Assembly (NCBI GenBank): GCA_947652115.1
Contig: OX393563.1
Span: forward strand, 9,087,942-9,151,941
Source of the DNA: Blastomussa wellsi
Lineage: Eukaryota; Cnidaria; Anthozoa; Scleractinia; Plerogyridae
DNA length: 64,000 nucleotides
Direction of reading: 5' to 3'
Position numbers and translations under genes: made by a program. The notes under the pieces were generated by a model, which worked only from the letters and a program-made list of their open reading frames with translations, did no database searches and had not been told where the DNA came from. This document shows, piece after piece, positions 13,801-28,800 of the stretch; the first letter of the stretch is position 1, and each line of letters starts with the position of its first letter.

Positions 13801-16800
13801 GAAAAGCAGCTGAGTTTTATATTAAAATGAGATGTGTTGCCTCGGCGAATTGCAGCATCTGTTTGACCTGTTTCCAGAAAACACACCAGCAGTAGGCAGG
13901 CTTTTGATGTTCTGGTAATCAAGTTCTTTCAATCATCGTTGCCAGTGACAGCCCAAGTAAACCAATACAACTGCGAAAAAAGGAACTCAAAGGGAATCGA
14001 AAACAAAAAGAAAGCGACGCGACAAACATGGACATGACGTCATTCGCCCCTGATAAATTTTGTTGGGGGGCCAAATTGGTGTCCACAGATTCACAGAAAA
14101 CTCGATTTCCATCCAATACAGGATTAGAAATGCGTTCTATCGAACGCAATAATCATTTCAGCGGGCATTGTGGCGTATTTTACGGACTAAAATGGATAAT
14201 TCAGCGGGCTAAAATATATTTTAGCTCGCCGCGTGGACCAATCAGAAACAAGTGAAGACGCCAGCCAATCAGAATTGAAAACTATGCAACTGTTCGCGCC
14301 ATTTTCTTGCTCGCAAGCAACTCTTCAAGCTCCGTCTGACTCAGTTGAGGCTTTTCCATCTGTGCTGTTCTCTAGCCCTATAAGGACAAAACGGCTTAAA
14401 CGCCTAAGAATTAAGCAAATTTTCTTATTTATGGAAACTCAAAGAAGAATCCAGGCAGCCAAACTGAAGTGAACGTAAGTTTGTTTTCATCGAGCGAAAC
14501 TCATTGAATGCCAAACTGCCAATTCAGTTTAGTTTGCTGCACAATTCATTTTAATGAGTCTGAGTCGGACCTAAAACATATTTACTCTCGCGAACATCAA
14601 CTCTATTGTTATATTGGCGCCCGCGTAAGAGGAAGAGACCATCATGCAGCTTGAAGCCAAAGCCTTTTATCATTCTTTATAACTTTCTTTATTTCTTTCA
14701 CTCCATTGATCACAGGTAAAATTTCAGTTACTTACTTTTTCAAATTTTCCGTGTTTGTTGCAAAATCAACACGCTGGGCTTGAAGTCCATTACGCAGCTG
14801 TTTGGACATTAGACCTTTCTCTAAAATTGTCCCTCTTTGGGGGTCAACCAGATCACCGGCAGAGTTGATAAAGAAACCAAGAAACGTCATAGTTATGTGG
14901 TCTTGGTTGAAGAACAGGTACGGATGAGGGCTGAGTGACAAAAGACAAACGAAAATTACTGTAGAGCAACAATTTTGCTTTTGTTCTGCCACTGGAGTTG
15001 GTGTTCGTCCTTCTACTTTTCATCGCATTCTTTTAATTAGTCCACATTCTTCAATTCCACTGAGCCCCACGCACGCAATGGGGATTACCTCTAAGCCAGT
15101 TAACAACGATTCTATTGTATAGTTAACAACGATTCTGTTATATATTATAAATCCAACTTCAAAAAACGAAATAATTCTAAACTCCAACCTTCAACGGAAA
15201 ACTGTTGTTTGCAAATGGCTTTGTTCGGGTACACGGCAAGATGCACTTATTTAGCAAAGAATCTCTATTTGGGGTCCGACATCGAACCATCCCCTACATC
15301 GTCGTTAAAGTGTATCACTCAGCAAGGCGTCAATTTCAAGTTTTACTTTGTTTAAGCTGTCGCCTTGCATTTAAATGAAGACATAAATTAACAAACTTGA
15401 TGGAAGGCCATTGGTTACCTCAAGATCATTTAAGAGAAATGAAAAAGCAAATGTACGTAACATTTGAACAAAGAAGAACACAAAAGAGTTTACACCTGCT
15501 CTCCCAGCTTCTCCTGAGCTGAAACTGCTCGATCTCTCTTCGTTCAATTTCTGTGTTATCATCCGTAAAAAACACAGTGTTCTCCTCTGTTAAAGACGGA
15601 GTGGCAAAATCCTGCAAGGAAACGAAGACGTTCAGAAGGTTCTCAACAAAATATATATTGTTATTAAACTCGCGCACCAAGATCAAACTTTTCAGTCAAT
15701 TACAATCAGAACATTAGATCGGGCGAAAAACTGTGGAAACCACATCTTATCTGATAAATACCCTCAGCAGGCAATTCACATTATAGGAAGTCACTGAGCG
15801 GAAGGGCGTTTGAAGAGCTTTAGACAAACAATTGTTACATCACGAGTCTTAACACTGTGTACGTAAACGGCAAATCATCTGCGTCATAATAGATAAACGA
15901 AGGGTCGGTATAAATAGGGCTCCCCGTGGTTCGATTAAATTTATATAAGAAATTATGGCGGCTGTTTTACCGTTGGAAGACGAGAAGTAACTTTACCCTC
16001 ATTCTTCAAGAAATGCACGGCGAGCTTGAGATGTCTATCGGCTGATAGTTGGGAACGGGCGAAGCCCCAAGCCAACAATCGATAGAAACCGAGAACGAAC
16101 CGTCTAACTGTTTTAGCATAACCCAAACGTAATACCAAGGTGAACGTATAAAGAAAATCAGAATGGTGCAGAATTTATTTACAAGCTTACCCTCGACATT
16201 TGCATCATGAAACGCACGACGAATGAGCGGAAGCCTTCAAGATTCAGTACATCAGGTCCTCCCAGAACAGTTCTCATCAGCTGCATATCACAGAAAAAAC
16301 TCTGTTCACAATCTCTGAGCTGGGAGTTCAGAAAACTCACAAAGTGACGAATTTCTGACCAGGAAGGATCAGGAATCCCGCAGTTTCTGCGTGAACAATT
16401 GACGAAGAACTGATTAGAACCTGCTGCAGTTGCAGTAACATGTTTAATCATTTACACAATTCCTTCAATAAACACAAAGCTCTACACTTACAAAAGTTAT
16501 AAGATTACAAACTACGTACGCAAGCATTTTACAGGTTTTTCCCTCAAGTGTAGTGACATTAACCACAAACGATTACCACAGACTAACTGCATTTAACTAC
16601 AATGTACGTTCTGATTGATAATTTTTTCTGAGAATTACATCGACAGAGGATTTGCCCATTACTAGGACCCACTGTAATATAATACCTATATATCTATCTA
16701 TATGAACACTAAAGTATTCTGCGAAGATCTAGTCTCAGTACATGTTCCCGTGGACTTGGTTGGTTTTACTTTTACCTTGAAATAGCCTCCGGGAGACGAG

Positions 16801-19800
16801 TAGAAGCCTTTATTAAGATGGTGTGATCTAGCACCGCTTTGAAGTGTCCATTTTACAAACCTTAGCAAGAGTGTGAGGCATGCTTTTCGGTCCTCATCAA
16901 TATTTCCAGGCAAAAAGGTAAAGTTGTCCAGATTTTTTCCTTCATTTGACAATTTGAGATATTGATAAGCCCTCTGAAACGGTGCGTTTCGAAACTCTTT
17001 GACATCAAATAAAGGATTTAAGTCCTTTGGATCTGTAAAAAGAATAGAAAAGAAATATTAAAATCAAAATCCACAACTTAATTGGCATATAAATCTAAAT
17101 ACCTGGTTTTTCTGCTAAATGACATTGAACAGTTCTTGGAGTGACACACTCGATGGTGGGTAACAGATCATAGAATGGTCGCTTAGACATAATAGATCTC
17201 CCAGAACGCTTCTGAAAAATTAAATATTGCATAACATGAGAAAATTATATTATAAATACGAAAAGAAAAGTTTAAGAACACCAAGAGGAATGATCCAAAA
17301 CCGTGACTGTTTCCTCAAGAAAACCCGTGGTTATAACTATTTCCTTCTGGACATCTTAACTCACCCCTTGACTTTCAGCTTCTTCTGCTCTTGTGAGCCC
17401 CATGGGCAGGGGAGCAGCTGTCGTGATCTCAATTACGTACAAATCTGTGCTTCGCCTTCTCCACACCTTTCCCATCTTGTCACAAAGGGAACCAAGGACA
17501 AGTAAGTTAAAAAGGAGAGTGTCCAAACCGCGTCTCATCTGCAAAAAAAACATGATATTGATAAAAGACTACATCCCTCGGACAAATGCTTTTATGATAT
17601 CAAAATAACTAAGCTAAGCAGCGATGGGTGTTCAAATAAAAAACTCGTTATAACCGACTGTATTCTTGGTTTTCATGTGACAAAATAAAATTCTGAAATC
17701 GAAATTCTCAAGGCTTGTTAAATTTTCGTTGCCACTAGGTGTAAGGTGAGCTAAAAATATGTCTTTTCACAAATTTTCAGCTCGATAGTTCCCCTCGTTT
17801 TGAAAACAAAGCATTTTGAATATTTGAGTTTTCCGCCATATATGAGTGCCGTGACAAAGCTGTTTTGTTTAGAAAAAGCCTGTCCTTTCGATTTTCAGCA
17901 GTTTGAACATTTTATAAGAAGTGGTGTTTATGTGGAAGTGTAATAACTCATGAGCCAAAAGAAGTCTCTATTTAGTACAATTGAGTTCCAGGTGATTTCT
18001 CGGGCATCACGCGGCGGCCATCTTTGTGTCCCTCAGAAGGACACAAATATGGCGTCTCCATGCTAAGCTTTTTGAATTTGCGTGGAACGTTCCGGTAAAT
18101 AACTCGCGAACGGCACACCACACAGGCCTGAGACTTGTAGAAATTGCTTATTTATTTATCCTCTACGATATCTGAAATTCGTAGCTTCTGCAGTTGAATT
18201 GTTTCGAATTTAGTTTTTACTTTGCGGGACAGTGAAAACCACCAATATAAAACATTCCCAGCTAAGCGTTTTGTACTTTCCGAAACAAATAAACTTCTCA
18301 TGTAATAAAATCCATAAATTTATACCACGATAGCATTTATTCAAAATTGTTACTTTCACAACAGCAAAACGGCAGAAAATCTATTTCTTCGTCTCGATAA
18401 TTTTTACCATACTACTACCACTTAATTTAAGCTCCCCTTAACCAGAATTGAGAATGAAATTGTCACTCTTGTCGCTTTCTATTTCTTACCGAAGGTGATA
18501 CATCCAAATGGAAAACACGGGACAATGGTACGTTGGCCTTCACCGCATGTGGCAAAAGCGAATCTACAAGCATCGAAGAGTCCGTGGAGTTTCCGTGGAG
18601 TGGAACCGTGACGTTTAAGGATATATTTGAATCCTGCCTGTGCAAATTTGTCAAAACCATGTCGTTGTTTACAAGTTTTGGTAACTGGTCTGTCAGGCGA
18701 CGAACAAACAGTGTCTTTCCCAAACCTCCTCTTTTCGATGAGACAACCCGGACACTGAGCCTAAGAATACGATGTACCAATCAACTGTTAAGATTGTCAC
18801 ACAAACAGGAAGGGGTGATATCTTGAACCACAATCGTTCACTGATTGACACCTACCTTTCAGGATCCAAAGATCCAGCTGTAGTCCAGGTAATCTTGCTA
18901 CTGTTGATGTATCCGTATTGCGAGGGTGCGCGAAACTGATATTTCAGGTAGCTCGCAATGTCATCTGGCAAAGGGCAAGGTGGAGCGGCGACCCGATACT
19001 GATCAAGGGCTGCCACTACATTGGCACGGTCCTCGTTCTCGCTACTACAGATTACCACCAAACCATAGTCTAGAAATAGTTTAAAACACCTTTAGTACCG
19101 TCATTCACAGACAATGTACAACAGTGTAATTGCCTAACGTACGCCTAAAAAGTGAACAACCTGCAAAGAATTTCGTCAAAATCCAGTCGTACTCACGCTC
19201 TCCGGTCTTTCCTGCGATCCCCTGTGTCACAACACTGAGCATATCCACTGCCTGTTTGCTGACAGAGAAGTCTAATAGATCACCGTAAACAAGGCAGTAA
19301 AAGCGACCTTCCACGTCACCTGTGGCTCGTCTCCACAACAGCTCGATCTACATCCAACCCCACAAAGATACTTACAATTAGCTTTTACGTCATAAATGAG
19401 AAAAAATGGGCGCTTACGTTTATTGTATCCATCTTGGGGTAAATAATTCTCCTTATACGACTTGCTGGCATCTCGAGCCAGCCGGCCTCTCAAGCGAATG
19501 TTGTAACTTACTTTGACTTTGAAAAACATTCCTCTGGTTACCTCTTCTGTGGTGGTTCCAGGAGTGCAAATAAGCACCTCTTCGTGACTCGGTAGAGGCT
19601 TCTCCTTGTCATGCATATATAGGGCGAGGACTGTTGCAAGAACATCATCTACAAAAAAAGGGGGACGGAATAAAGTGCACCAGGCTACCGCTAAACTTGT
19701 GTCCCTAGTTCGCTTGGAATACCAGTTTTTTAGTGTACAAAAAGTAACCTGATATTGCTGCCCTCAAAAGTACAGCAACAGGGGATGTATCCACCCTGTA

Positions 19801-22800
19801 AACATTATTTGCTATAATCGAGTTTTGCAGTTTAGTTAGTTTGTTACTACCTTTGGGAACCAGCATGAGGTTAGGTCGTCCTCTTTTCAGGAACGCTGGA
19901 AAGATGCGAGGTGTTGTTCCTTTACCTGAAAGTCAGTCGAGGGAACACGTGTGAAAATTATGAACACATAAACTGTCGCACCTTGAAACAATCATGAAAG
20001 GTTCCCGGACAATTTGCACAGATAAGTCACAAATGTTATGGTACTGAATGTTGTGCAAGACAAGTAACTTTCAAGTAGACTTGATTTAACTGCCTAAAGG
20101 GTTGCACAAATCCCATGTTAATTAGTTCAGTGAGTTCCAAGTATAATCCTCTGAGGAAATACGCAATTTGACATTGTCGGTATTTTCTAGGGATAGCATG
20201 CACTGAAACCACTTCTAAAAAAGAATTTTGGCTCAGGAACCAGTCCGCAACAAGCGTCACCTTGTACTTGGTGCATAGTGTGTAGTATTTGTTGGTGAAC
20301 TGGAATCCACCTTTATACTTACGAGATTTGTTAGGCTTAGAAACTTTTACTATCTTTACCCTTTACTGACAACTCGCGAAGGATGTTGCCTAGCTGTGCA
20401 AGTGTAAGGTACTGGCTGATCTCTGCCTCGTTATCACCATCTTTGGTTGTCTCCTCATCTGCGTTGGTTTCAGGCAACTCGGGTAAAACCTCGAGTGACT
20501 TGTCCGACTCGGTTACGATTGTGCTACAAAAAAAAAAACGCCGAATAAGCAACTTTTACTAATTGCATCGATTCTACCCGACTTGGGTGAAGGTTTTGAA
20601 AAGCTGCATTCCTCGTGGATACAAGCTGGCACCTATTAGCACTTTACCCGATTAAAGTGGAAGCTTATATACGTGCTTACACCTTAATCCTCTGTACATG
20701 TTGCATTTCCCTGGCCGGTGTACAATCCACCGTAAGGAGAAAGATGGCGACTGGTACATTTACCTACAATGCTTTGCGTGCGAAAACCCTAAAAGTGTCA
20801 TTCAAACTCGGCAAGAGCAATGTTCTTAGTACAAGGAACGACTTTGTTTGGTTCGCAAGGTATTGTGGTCAAATGTACAACCGCCATCTTTTTTCTTACG
20901 GCGAAAAACTCCACGACCACTGCCTTTTTAATGTAACTGTACTTTAAGTAATGTAGATGCATTGTTAGTAAGATATTTAGTTGTGTTGTAAGTAAGTAAT
21001 GAAGCTGTATTGTAAGTAAGTTTTGTAAAAATACCTATTAGAAGACGAATACGTATTTACAGTCCGAGTTATTCATCAACGTCGCAAGTTAAATAGGGAG
21101 CTTTGGCAAATCACGAATGCGACGACAACGAGAATTTCGCTGAAAACTATTCAATGAGCAGTACAATAGCTCTGCCCGTGCGTTATAAGAAATTCTTTCA
21201 TATCTTTCTTTTTCGTCCACTGCAAAACAATAACGTGAAATGAGCAAGTTCTGAGTTTCGTGGAGAATTAAACTTGAACCACTGTCACGAAATTTTCTAT
21301 TTTTGTCATATAGTTGTTTGCGTTTAGTTCAAGTTTTGTTTCAGTGTGTTTTGTTTGGTAGGAATTTGGCGTTGTTCTAGTTAATTACGTAACTTTTGTT
21401 ACATTAAAGTAATTAATATTCAAATATTCTTTAAGTGTATTGTGTAGTTTAGATGTACGTATCAGAAATGATGTAACTCTGTACAAAAGTGTGTAACAAG
21501 TGTTCTTTGCAGTAACTTTCTTTGAAGCGTTTATTTAAAGTGTAAATTGTAGGGAAAAATTAGCATAAATGTATAAATGTAAGTCGTACAGATGTAGTGG
21601 GGAGTGTGTGCAGCAGTTTTGTTGGAAAAGGGAAGTGAGCAAGAAGAAAGAGAGACGAATTGACGGGCCTGTGGCCAAAGAGAGAAAGAGAAGAGTTCAC
21701 TGCCAAGAGCCATTGGTAGGCGCCAGCCAAGTAACTTGACGAAACTCATTTGTCAGTGGTGGCGATAGAGCGAAAAACTGCCACGTGCTGTCTACGTGCG
21801 CGTGGCGATTGGGTAGTGTTGAAATACCATGTCCTGAGGAGAAAACGTCGACTGAAAGATAAAGAAAAGTACGTGAAGACGCGGAGCTAGGTTTCAACTA
21901 AAGAAAAAGAGAAAGAGGCTTGTGGTATCGGTTCAGGTTTTGTGGTGTTGGCTAAAAGGATTGTGTAAAGGAACTGCACAGTGAACTGCTCCATATAATT
22001 TGTAAATAATTAGTTCGTTCGAATTCGTGTGTTATTACTGTCTAGGTTTAAAGTTAGGAATCGTATTAGTTTAGCAATAAGTTGTAATAATTTTCAAGCA
22101 TAAGATTGATATAGAATATTTAGAATTAGTTTACTTAATATCGAGTGTTTCTTTTTATATACTTAATAAACATTAGCTGTTGTAACTTATGGTGGTGTGT
22201 TGCGAGATTGTGGGAAGGGGTACGTGTACTCAGTTTGTTAGTTTTGGTGTTATTGTTAGTTTTTGTTTCTCCGTTTTCGTCGTCAAGGGAATTTTCGGGG
22301 CTTGCGCCACAACCACGACGGCTAAATTTTAATTTAGTATTCCACTTTGAAAATATATTTCTACAAGAGCTACCTTTTAAAGCAATAAATACACTGAAAA
22401 CAATAAGACTTGTAAGTTAAATATGAATTATTTCTTATACCTTTTATCCTCTGGTTGCATGTCATCAAGGCTACTGTCTGGGAAAATTTCTCGCGCAATA
22501 ATGGGGTTTTGCCTTGCCTCTTCGTAAAGAGCCTCAATGTCCGCTTCATCGGCTTCTTCTAGACACCACAACAGCAAGTCGTCTTCATCTGCATCAACAC
22601 CTAGACTTGCCAAAGCGGCCAAAGCAATCTGCTCTGAGTAATGATCATCTGTAGCTGCATTAAGGAACCGTTGGATCTTGGAAACCTCCTTCGGTTTCGG
22701 CTTCTTGATGGAGGCAGCCTGTACTTGAGACGTGCTGCTTACTTTTGAAGCACTTGCACTTACGTAGTTGTTGTTGTCAAAAACTGACCTGTGAGAACTA

Positions 22801-25800
22801 AACTCGCCTTCTGAATGAGGCACCTGACTAAATGATGGAAGGTCGACGGTGCCTTTTGTTTTGTCCAGCAGGTCTGTCTCTCTAAATGCGCGCTGTATTG
22901 CTGTCTTCAACTGTTCCGTCTCCAAATTTGGACGAACGCTTTCCAGCAAAGTAAGAACCTGAAGGTTGCTTACAAGTAAGTCGTTGCTGTGGCAAACTGC
23001 AGCTATTTCCTTCCTTAATAACATCAACTGCTGAGTGGTGAAGAAATTCAACTCCCGATACTCTTTCCGTGCATCACTGACCTTCTTTTTCCAGTTCTGG
23101 TAGCAATTTTCCATGGACGTGCTCTCAGCCGCCAGCTCCTCTGCGATGGATTCGCCTTCGAGTTGATCCTTGCAACAGTAAAATTCTTTATTCCATTGCA
23201 AGCGATGAACAAAACCAGATTCAGAGAGGTTTATGTATGCCGTGGCTAGACGCATGACACCCTCAAAATTCTGCAGGAGAAAAATTTATGTCAATTGAAC
23301 GAGGAACAAATTCATTGTGGTCGATTATCAGAGGTTTCACATCACATTCCTCAAAATTCCAAGGGAACATAACGGACTTCAAAGTGTACCAACGTTATCG
23401 ATGTACGATGACGTTTATTTCCCATAGCGTGCAATATTTCCTAGCTTGCTAAACTAACTTCGTAGGGACTTCAATTTACTCAATAAGTTTGGACTTAAAC
23501 TTGCCTTCACAAATAGCTCAACCTCTTCCTTTCCCTTTTCAGCTTTCCCTGCAATCAACATCAATTTACTCTGCAAATCTTTCAATTCGTCAACAGTGTA
23601 CATTTTTTTCTGAACTTCTTCGCTTCCATCTTTCGTGGGAACTGTCAGTTGGATCACATTATTAAATGACAGCCGCCCTCCTTGTTCTGTTGACGGACCA
23701 CTCTTGGTGCCCAAGTGACCTACAACGTACACACCACTGGAATTGATGGATTTAGCCTGCACCAATGACGTCATGGCAACAGAACCATGAGATTCTTTGA
23801 TGGTCTTAAGCCACTCCAGATGCCTGCTTGTGTCGTACTACGAGCAAAATATAAAGCTCAAACATGTTACTTTGGTAGGTTTCTGTGCTGGTAGTGAAAA
23901 AGGTGGCTGGCGAATGCAATAAAACACGTGTACTTTAATAACGAACTGTGATATTTGCTGTTTACAAGAATTTTCGTCCTTTTATAAAGTGTGTTTCTAA
24001 ACTATGTTACATGTCAATTTAACATGATTGATTCCTTGCCTGTGGTTGTTAATCATGAAGCCAATTGGATCGTCTTTTCTTTCAGTGACACGTTCAAATT
24101 TAATCAAGGTATCTTTCAGTTGGATTTATTGAATTACCAAATTACTTTCAGTCTGCTTCTTCATGTAAGTGAAGATCAATGAAAAAAAAAACATACTTGT
24201 AAACAACAAGACCCTTTCAAAACTTTAACTAAGAAAAATTAAATCAGGGAGAAGATAACTTCTCAGTTGAGTTAATACTTTTGCTTATGTTTTGAAGCCC
24301 AGTTCAAGACGTGCTGATTTTATCAGCTTTCGTAATGAAGTTCTGTAAAAGATAGAAGAAAATAAGACCTGCTTGAATATAGTTAAAAAAAAAAAATATC
24401 AATATCAAATGAAGAGGACACAAAAGTTAGATTTGACTGCTCACTAGTTTTTGGGGTAATCTCGGATCCGCCTCTACAGCTTTCCAGACGGAATCACAGG
24501 CCTTCACCAGTTGGTCAAAGTCCACTTTTTGTCCTTCGCTTTCTTTGAGGTCAAAAATCAAAGGAGCGAAACCCAAGCAGCTGGTATGTAGACTGGATAT
24601 GCGGTCAGTTTCCATGTCGCTTTCACCGGCTGAGATCAAGGCCAGATCAACAAGGACCTTAAGTTCTTGGGTTGCTGTGAAACCATTCAAAACATTAGGA
24701 AGTTAATTGTTACCCAAACAATTTTACTCCTACAAGTAAAACTACAGTGGAATCCAGCCTTATTGCCACTATGTTAACGCAGCCACTTCATTAATACAGC
24801 CACATTTTGGTCCAAGAAAAAGCTAATTCAGTCATTTTCTTATTTAAAGAACCCCATTAACACGATCAGACTTTTGTGGCCCGTTGGTGACCAGATTAAT
24901 GGGGCTTCACGGACGCACACTTGTCTCATGGGCGAATAATTGTCTGTATAATCCTTGACAAAGAACACCTGATTGAAGAATCTTTGACCCATGAAAAGCA
25001 TACGCCACGAGTGCTGCGGCCCAAATATTCACCAAGTAAAAATATTAAAATATGACAAGTTGTATAAATCATGTTCTTAACTAAAGGCTTTCAAAGAAAG
25101 AAAATATCTTGATTATTCAATAAATGGAATATTACCAGTTTACCAATGCTGTCTTAGTACCCAGAATCTTATTCGGTGTCATCGTACATACGTTTTGCAG
25201 CTTTTCACGGGGTCAACGTTTCTTCAATTAGGTGAACATCAAAACGCACGACCGTTTAAGGATAAATTACCGACATATGAGCGATAATAAAAGTATCAGG
25301 CACTGTGCTCACATCTGATGGTATTGCGAAGCCACTCCACCAGCCTACTACTGTCTACCACAGCTTTGAAGCATTGAGCTTTGCCAACATCCAAACACTC
25401 AAGTGCTCGACCGGCCTCAGAAAATTTTTGTCCAATGCTGTTTAAGGGCTTCTGCTTGAACTCTCTTGACAACTAAGTTATTGAATTCAAAACATAAGAG
25501 AAAGAAAGAAAGAACTTTTTTATGAATACAACGACTACAAACAAACGCAGTTTAATTTCAAATCAAAGGCGATCAACATAAAAAAACAAACAATTCACAA
25601 CACAAGGCGAGGAAAACATGCGTAATAAATCGTTTTGTGTGTAAGCAAGTTGATTCGAAACAGAAAATGAAAATCATAAATTACAGTTCAACTAACTCAA
25701 CCGGGCCACCCACCGTTTTTTAACCAATCACAAGAAGAGTTCAGAACAAAAGAATCGACATTTTTCATCAGTGGTAAATTTTCTACCCTCTGAGTTTTTT

Positions 25801-28800
25801 CACCAGCAGACCAATCACAATGAGGGTAGAAAATTTACCACTGATGAAAAATGTCGATTCTTTTGTTCTGAATTTGTCTTGTGATTGGCAAAAAAATGTT
25901 GGGGTGGCCCCAGTTGAGGGCTTCCAGAGTACTACTAGTGTTTTTACTCAACATCACGATCTGAATCTGAATTGACCGCAAAAGATTACGCTTTGTGGCA
26001 TAGCTGACCAAAGCGTGCTACAAGACGTTTTTATGAAACTTTGCATGGATAGATTTATAATTAAGCTGAAAAATCCCCTTTTTCCCTTTAAAAAGCTGTA
26101 ATAAAGTTTGAAACCTTACCTGGAGTCCAGTTTTGGCCTCCACTGATGAAAAAGCTTCGATTATTTTGAAAGCCATACACGCGAATTCAAATTCAACGGT
26201 CTATTAACATACTAAAATAGAGACAAGGGTCTCTCCTTTACACCGTTAAAATGAAAATCGCGTGAATGGCTTTCAAAAGCTCAAGGAACGCCAAAACTGG
26301 ACTCCAGTTAAGGTTTCAAATCCACACAAGTTTTATACAAATTCTTGTAGTACGCTTTGGTCACCTGTAATTACAGCAGTAATAACGAGTGAAGATACCT
26401 GATTACGAAGATCTTCAATAACTTTGAAGTCGCCAGTGAAGCTCATTGCTTCTTTAAATTCCCAGATTGTGTCAGCGGCGCTTGCATGCTGATGAAGTTT
26501 TTGATAACGCTGTATTTGAACAACACGCTCCGCAGCTGTTGTCTTCAGATTCTTTGTACTTACAGCAGTTGGACTTTGGCTCAGTTTAAGCATACACAGC
26601 AACTCTGGACCAAGTTCTTGTTTTCGGTTCTTGTAACTGTCAAAGAGTTTGTCAACATTTCCTAAAGTTATCGTCCCGTCCATAACACTAGCGGCATGTT
26701 GGTTCCATTCTTCGAAAGCTGGTTTCCAGACATTTTCCACGACCTCGGAGATGCTAAGGTGTCTTTTCTTTGCCTCGTCATTCTTTCTGGCTGTTTGGGC
26801 TTTCTTTCCATATTGCGTCCAGAGATCTTGGAAAGTTAAACTTTTCTGCACGTTGTGAAGTGGCGAGAAAACTTCATTAGCCACCGAGGGTAATTCAAAG
26901 AATTTCACCTCAATTTGCTTGTCGCTTTTGCGTTCGCATAAATGGCATATTTGGCAAAGGGAGACATCTTGAAGAGACTTATCCTTAATACTGATGATAT
27001 TGACTGGAAAAAACAAAGCATTGATTTACAAAAATTATATCACAACAAACCAATTAATTTTCTTGATAAATATTATTTTAAAGTTTGAGTTGCAGGCCAA
27101 CAAGACGCATAGTATACTATTCTCACCGATCTCACCTGAACTCCTATAATGAGAAATGGAGAGCCCTGGCAGACCCTCTGAGCAGTGGCAAGAGGGAAAA
27201 TGAAAATAAGGGGGGGAGGGAGGGAGAAACTGCTGAGAGAGACCACTGGGAGGAGGAGTACAGATAAGACCAGGCGAGGAAAACTGTGTACTACCAACTG
27301 CCACGGAACATAACACGTGTGTGCGAGAAAAGAGGGTGAGTCTATGGTTGATTCTCCTTATATACGCTTAGGTGAGACGCTGAGAATATTTCTCAATCAG
27401 ACAATGACAACATTTCTAGGTTGTCAATTTGCAAAAGAACAAGTTTAGGACGTTAATTGCGGAGTATGGAGACCTTGTCGTTCGGTGAAAATCTCACCTG
27501 GCTGAATTAAGTCACACATGTTGACGAAGGATGCCACTTGTCCTTTGACCAATTTAAATTCTTCCATTTCTTCAATTCGCTCAGCAAGGCATTTTTCACT
27601 TTCTTCCTTCGTCTTTGCATTAGTTCCTTCCTTGGCTGTGGAGAAAGTTGTTGTCAAGAGTTCCAAGAATTTATTCTTGTGTTTCTGTAAAAGAACTAAG
27701 ATTTCAACAGTCACTGAGGCATTTGATATGCTTTCCACAATAGCTGTCAGAACTGATTGAGCCAGTGACAACGTTTCTTGACCCACAGCTGTTAAAATGC
27801 TTCCTCTTCCAGATTCATCCCCTGTTTTGAGAATCAGATTGTTTAACACTATGAGTATTATAAATAATTATATTTAAAGAAAAAGAGAGCCCGGACGTAG
27901 GAGACAATAAACAGGACGTTTCAGTTTAAAAGAGGGTCAGCCATCACAATAGACCATATTCGTATTCTCGGTGTTGAACTGGAACTAGTAGAGTGCAATG
28001 GAGGCTAATGCGGGGAATCTTTTCAAAAGCTATTTTTAATGATATTCCCCTGCATTAGCCTCCATTTCAAGCTAGTTCCAGTCCAATACCGAGAATACGA
28101 ATATGGCTAATTGATTTGTGCCATAAGATAGTTCCAGGTTGGAGAGCTTTCTTCTCTATGAAAAAAGCTCATTATCTACTATTGGCAATCTTTATTTAAA
28201 CCAAACTATCGGACCGATATGCCATAGAAGCATACTATGATAGATTATAGTTCCCCACTAAATTTTCTCCGATTCCCTTAAACATGTGACGCGATAGTGT
28301 TCTTCCGCGGAGGACACTACCAGTGCATCGTGCCCGTCCGAGGAAAATGCCCGGATGGATAGTGCCCGTCCGTGAAATGTTATGTTAACAAACAGGCTTT
28401 CGGTAAAAAATCTAACACTGTTTGATTTATCTGTATTTCGAGGGTCTCTTGCCTGATTTTCGTTTATTCGCTCGTTTCGGCTTCAAGATTCTAGTTTGTG
28501 CGCGCGGAAGAAAATTTAGTGGTGAACAATAAAGACAATAGAGTGTTTCTGTCCCGGAACTATCGGTCTGATAGTTGCCTTTTTGAAATTTGATATTCTC
28601 AAAACTAGAATATTTGCCCTCGAAGCTTCGTTTCTCGAGGAGGGACGGCGGAGCCAGGGGGGCTGGGGGGGCTTCAGCCCCCCCCCCCCCCCACTTTTTA
28701 CGACGATGAAATTTTTTTCAAGGGAATCGCACAGGCAATGCCTCCGTGCTCTGGTATCGTTTTGCAACGTTTTCGGATCGATGAATGACTTGCCAGATCT

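Larger units (their letters stand above)
12313..14735 (-). other. 2.4-kb intron made mostly of repeats
   Basis: Between exons 33 and 34. It holds a ~1.1-kb repeat (13018-14160) whose inverted partner lies at 41595-42775, and a Penelope-like hairpin remnant (13077-13291) inserted into it. 12360-12700 contains no recognised gene; the MTE-like ORFs there lack domains. Confidence 0.7.

Noticed and set aside
16387..16430. Other acceptors for exon 31 (after CGCAG or GCAG)
   Set aside because: They give stops or the wrong phase with exon 30; AATCAG at 16410 fits.
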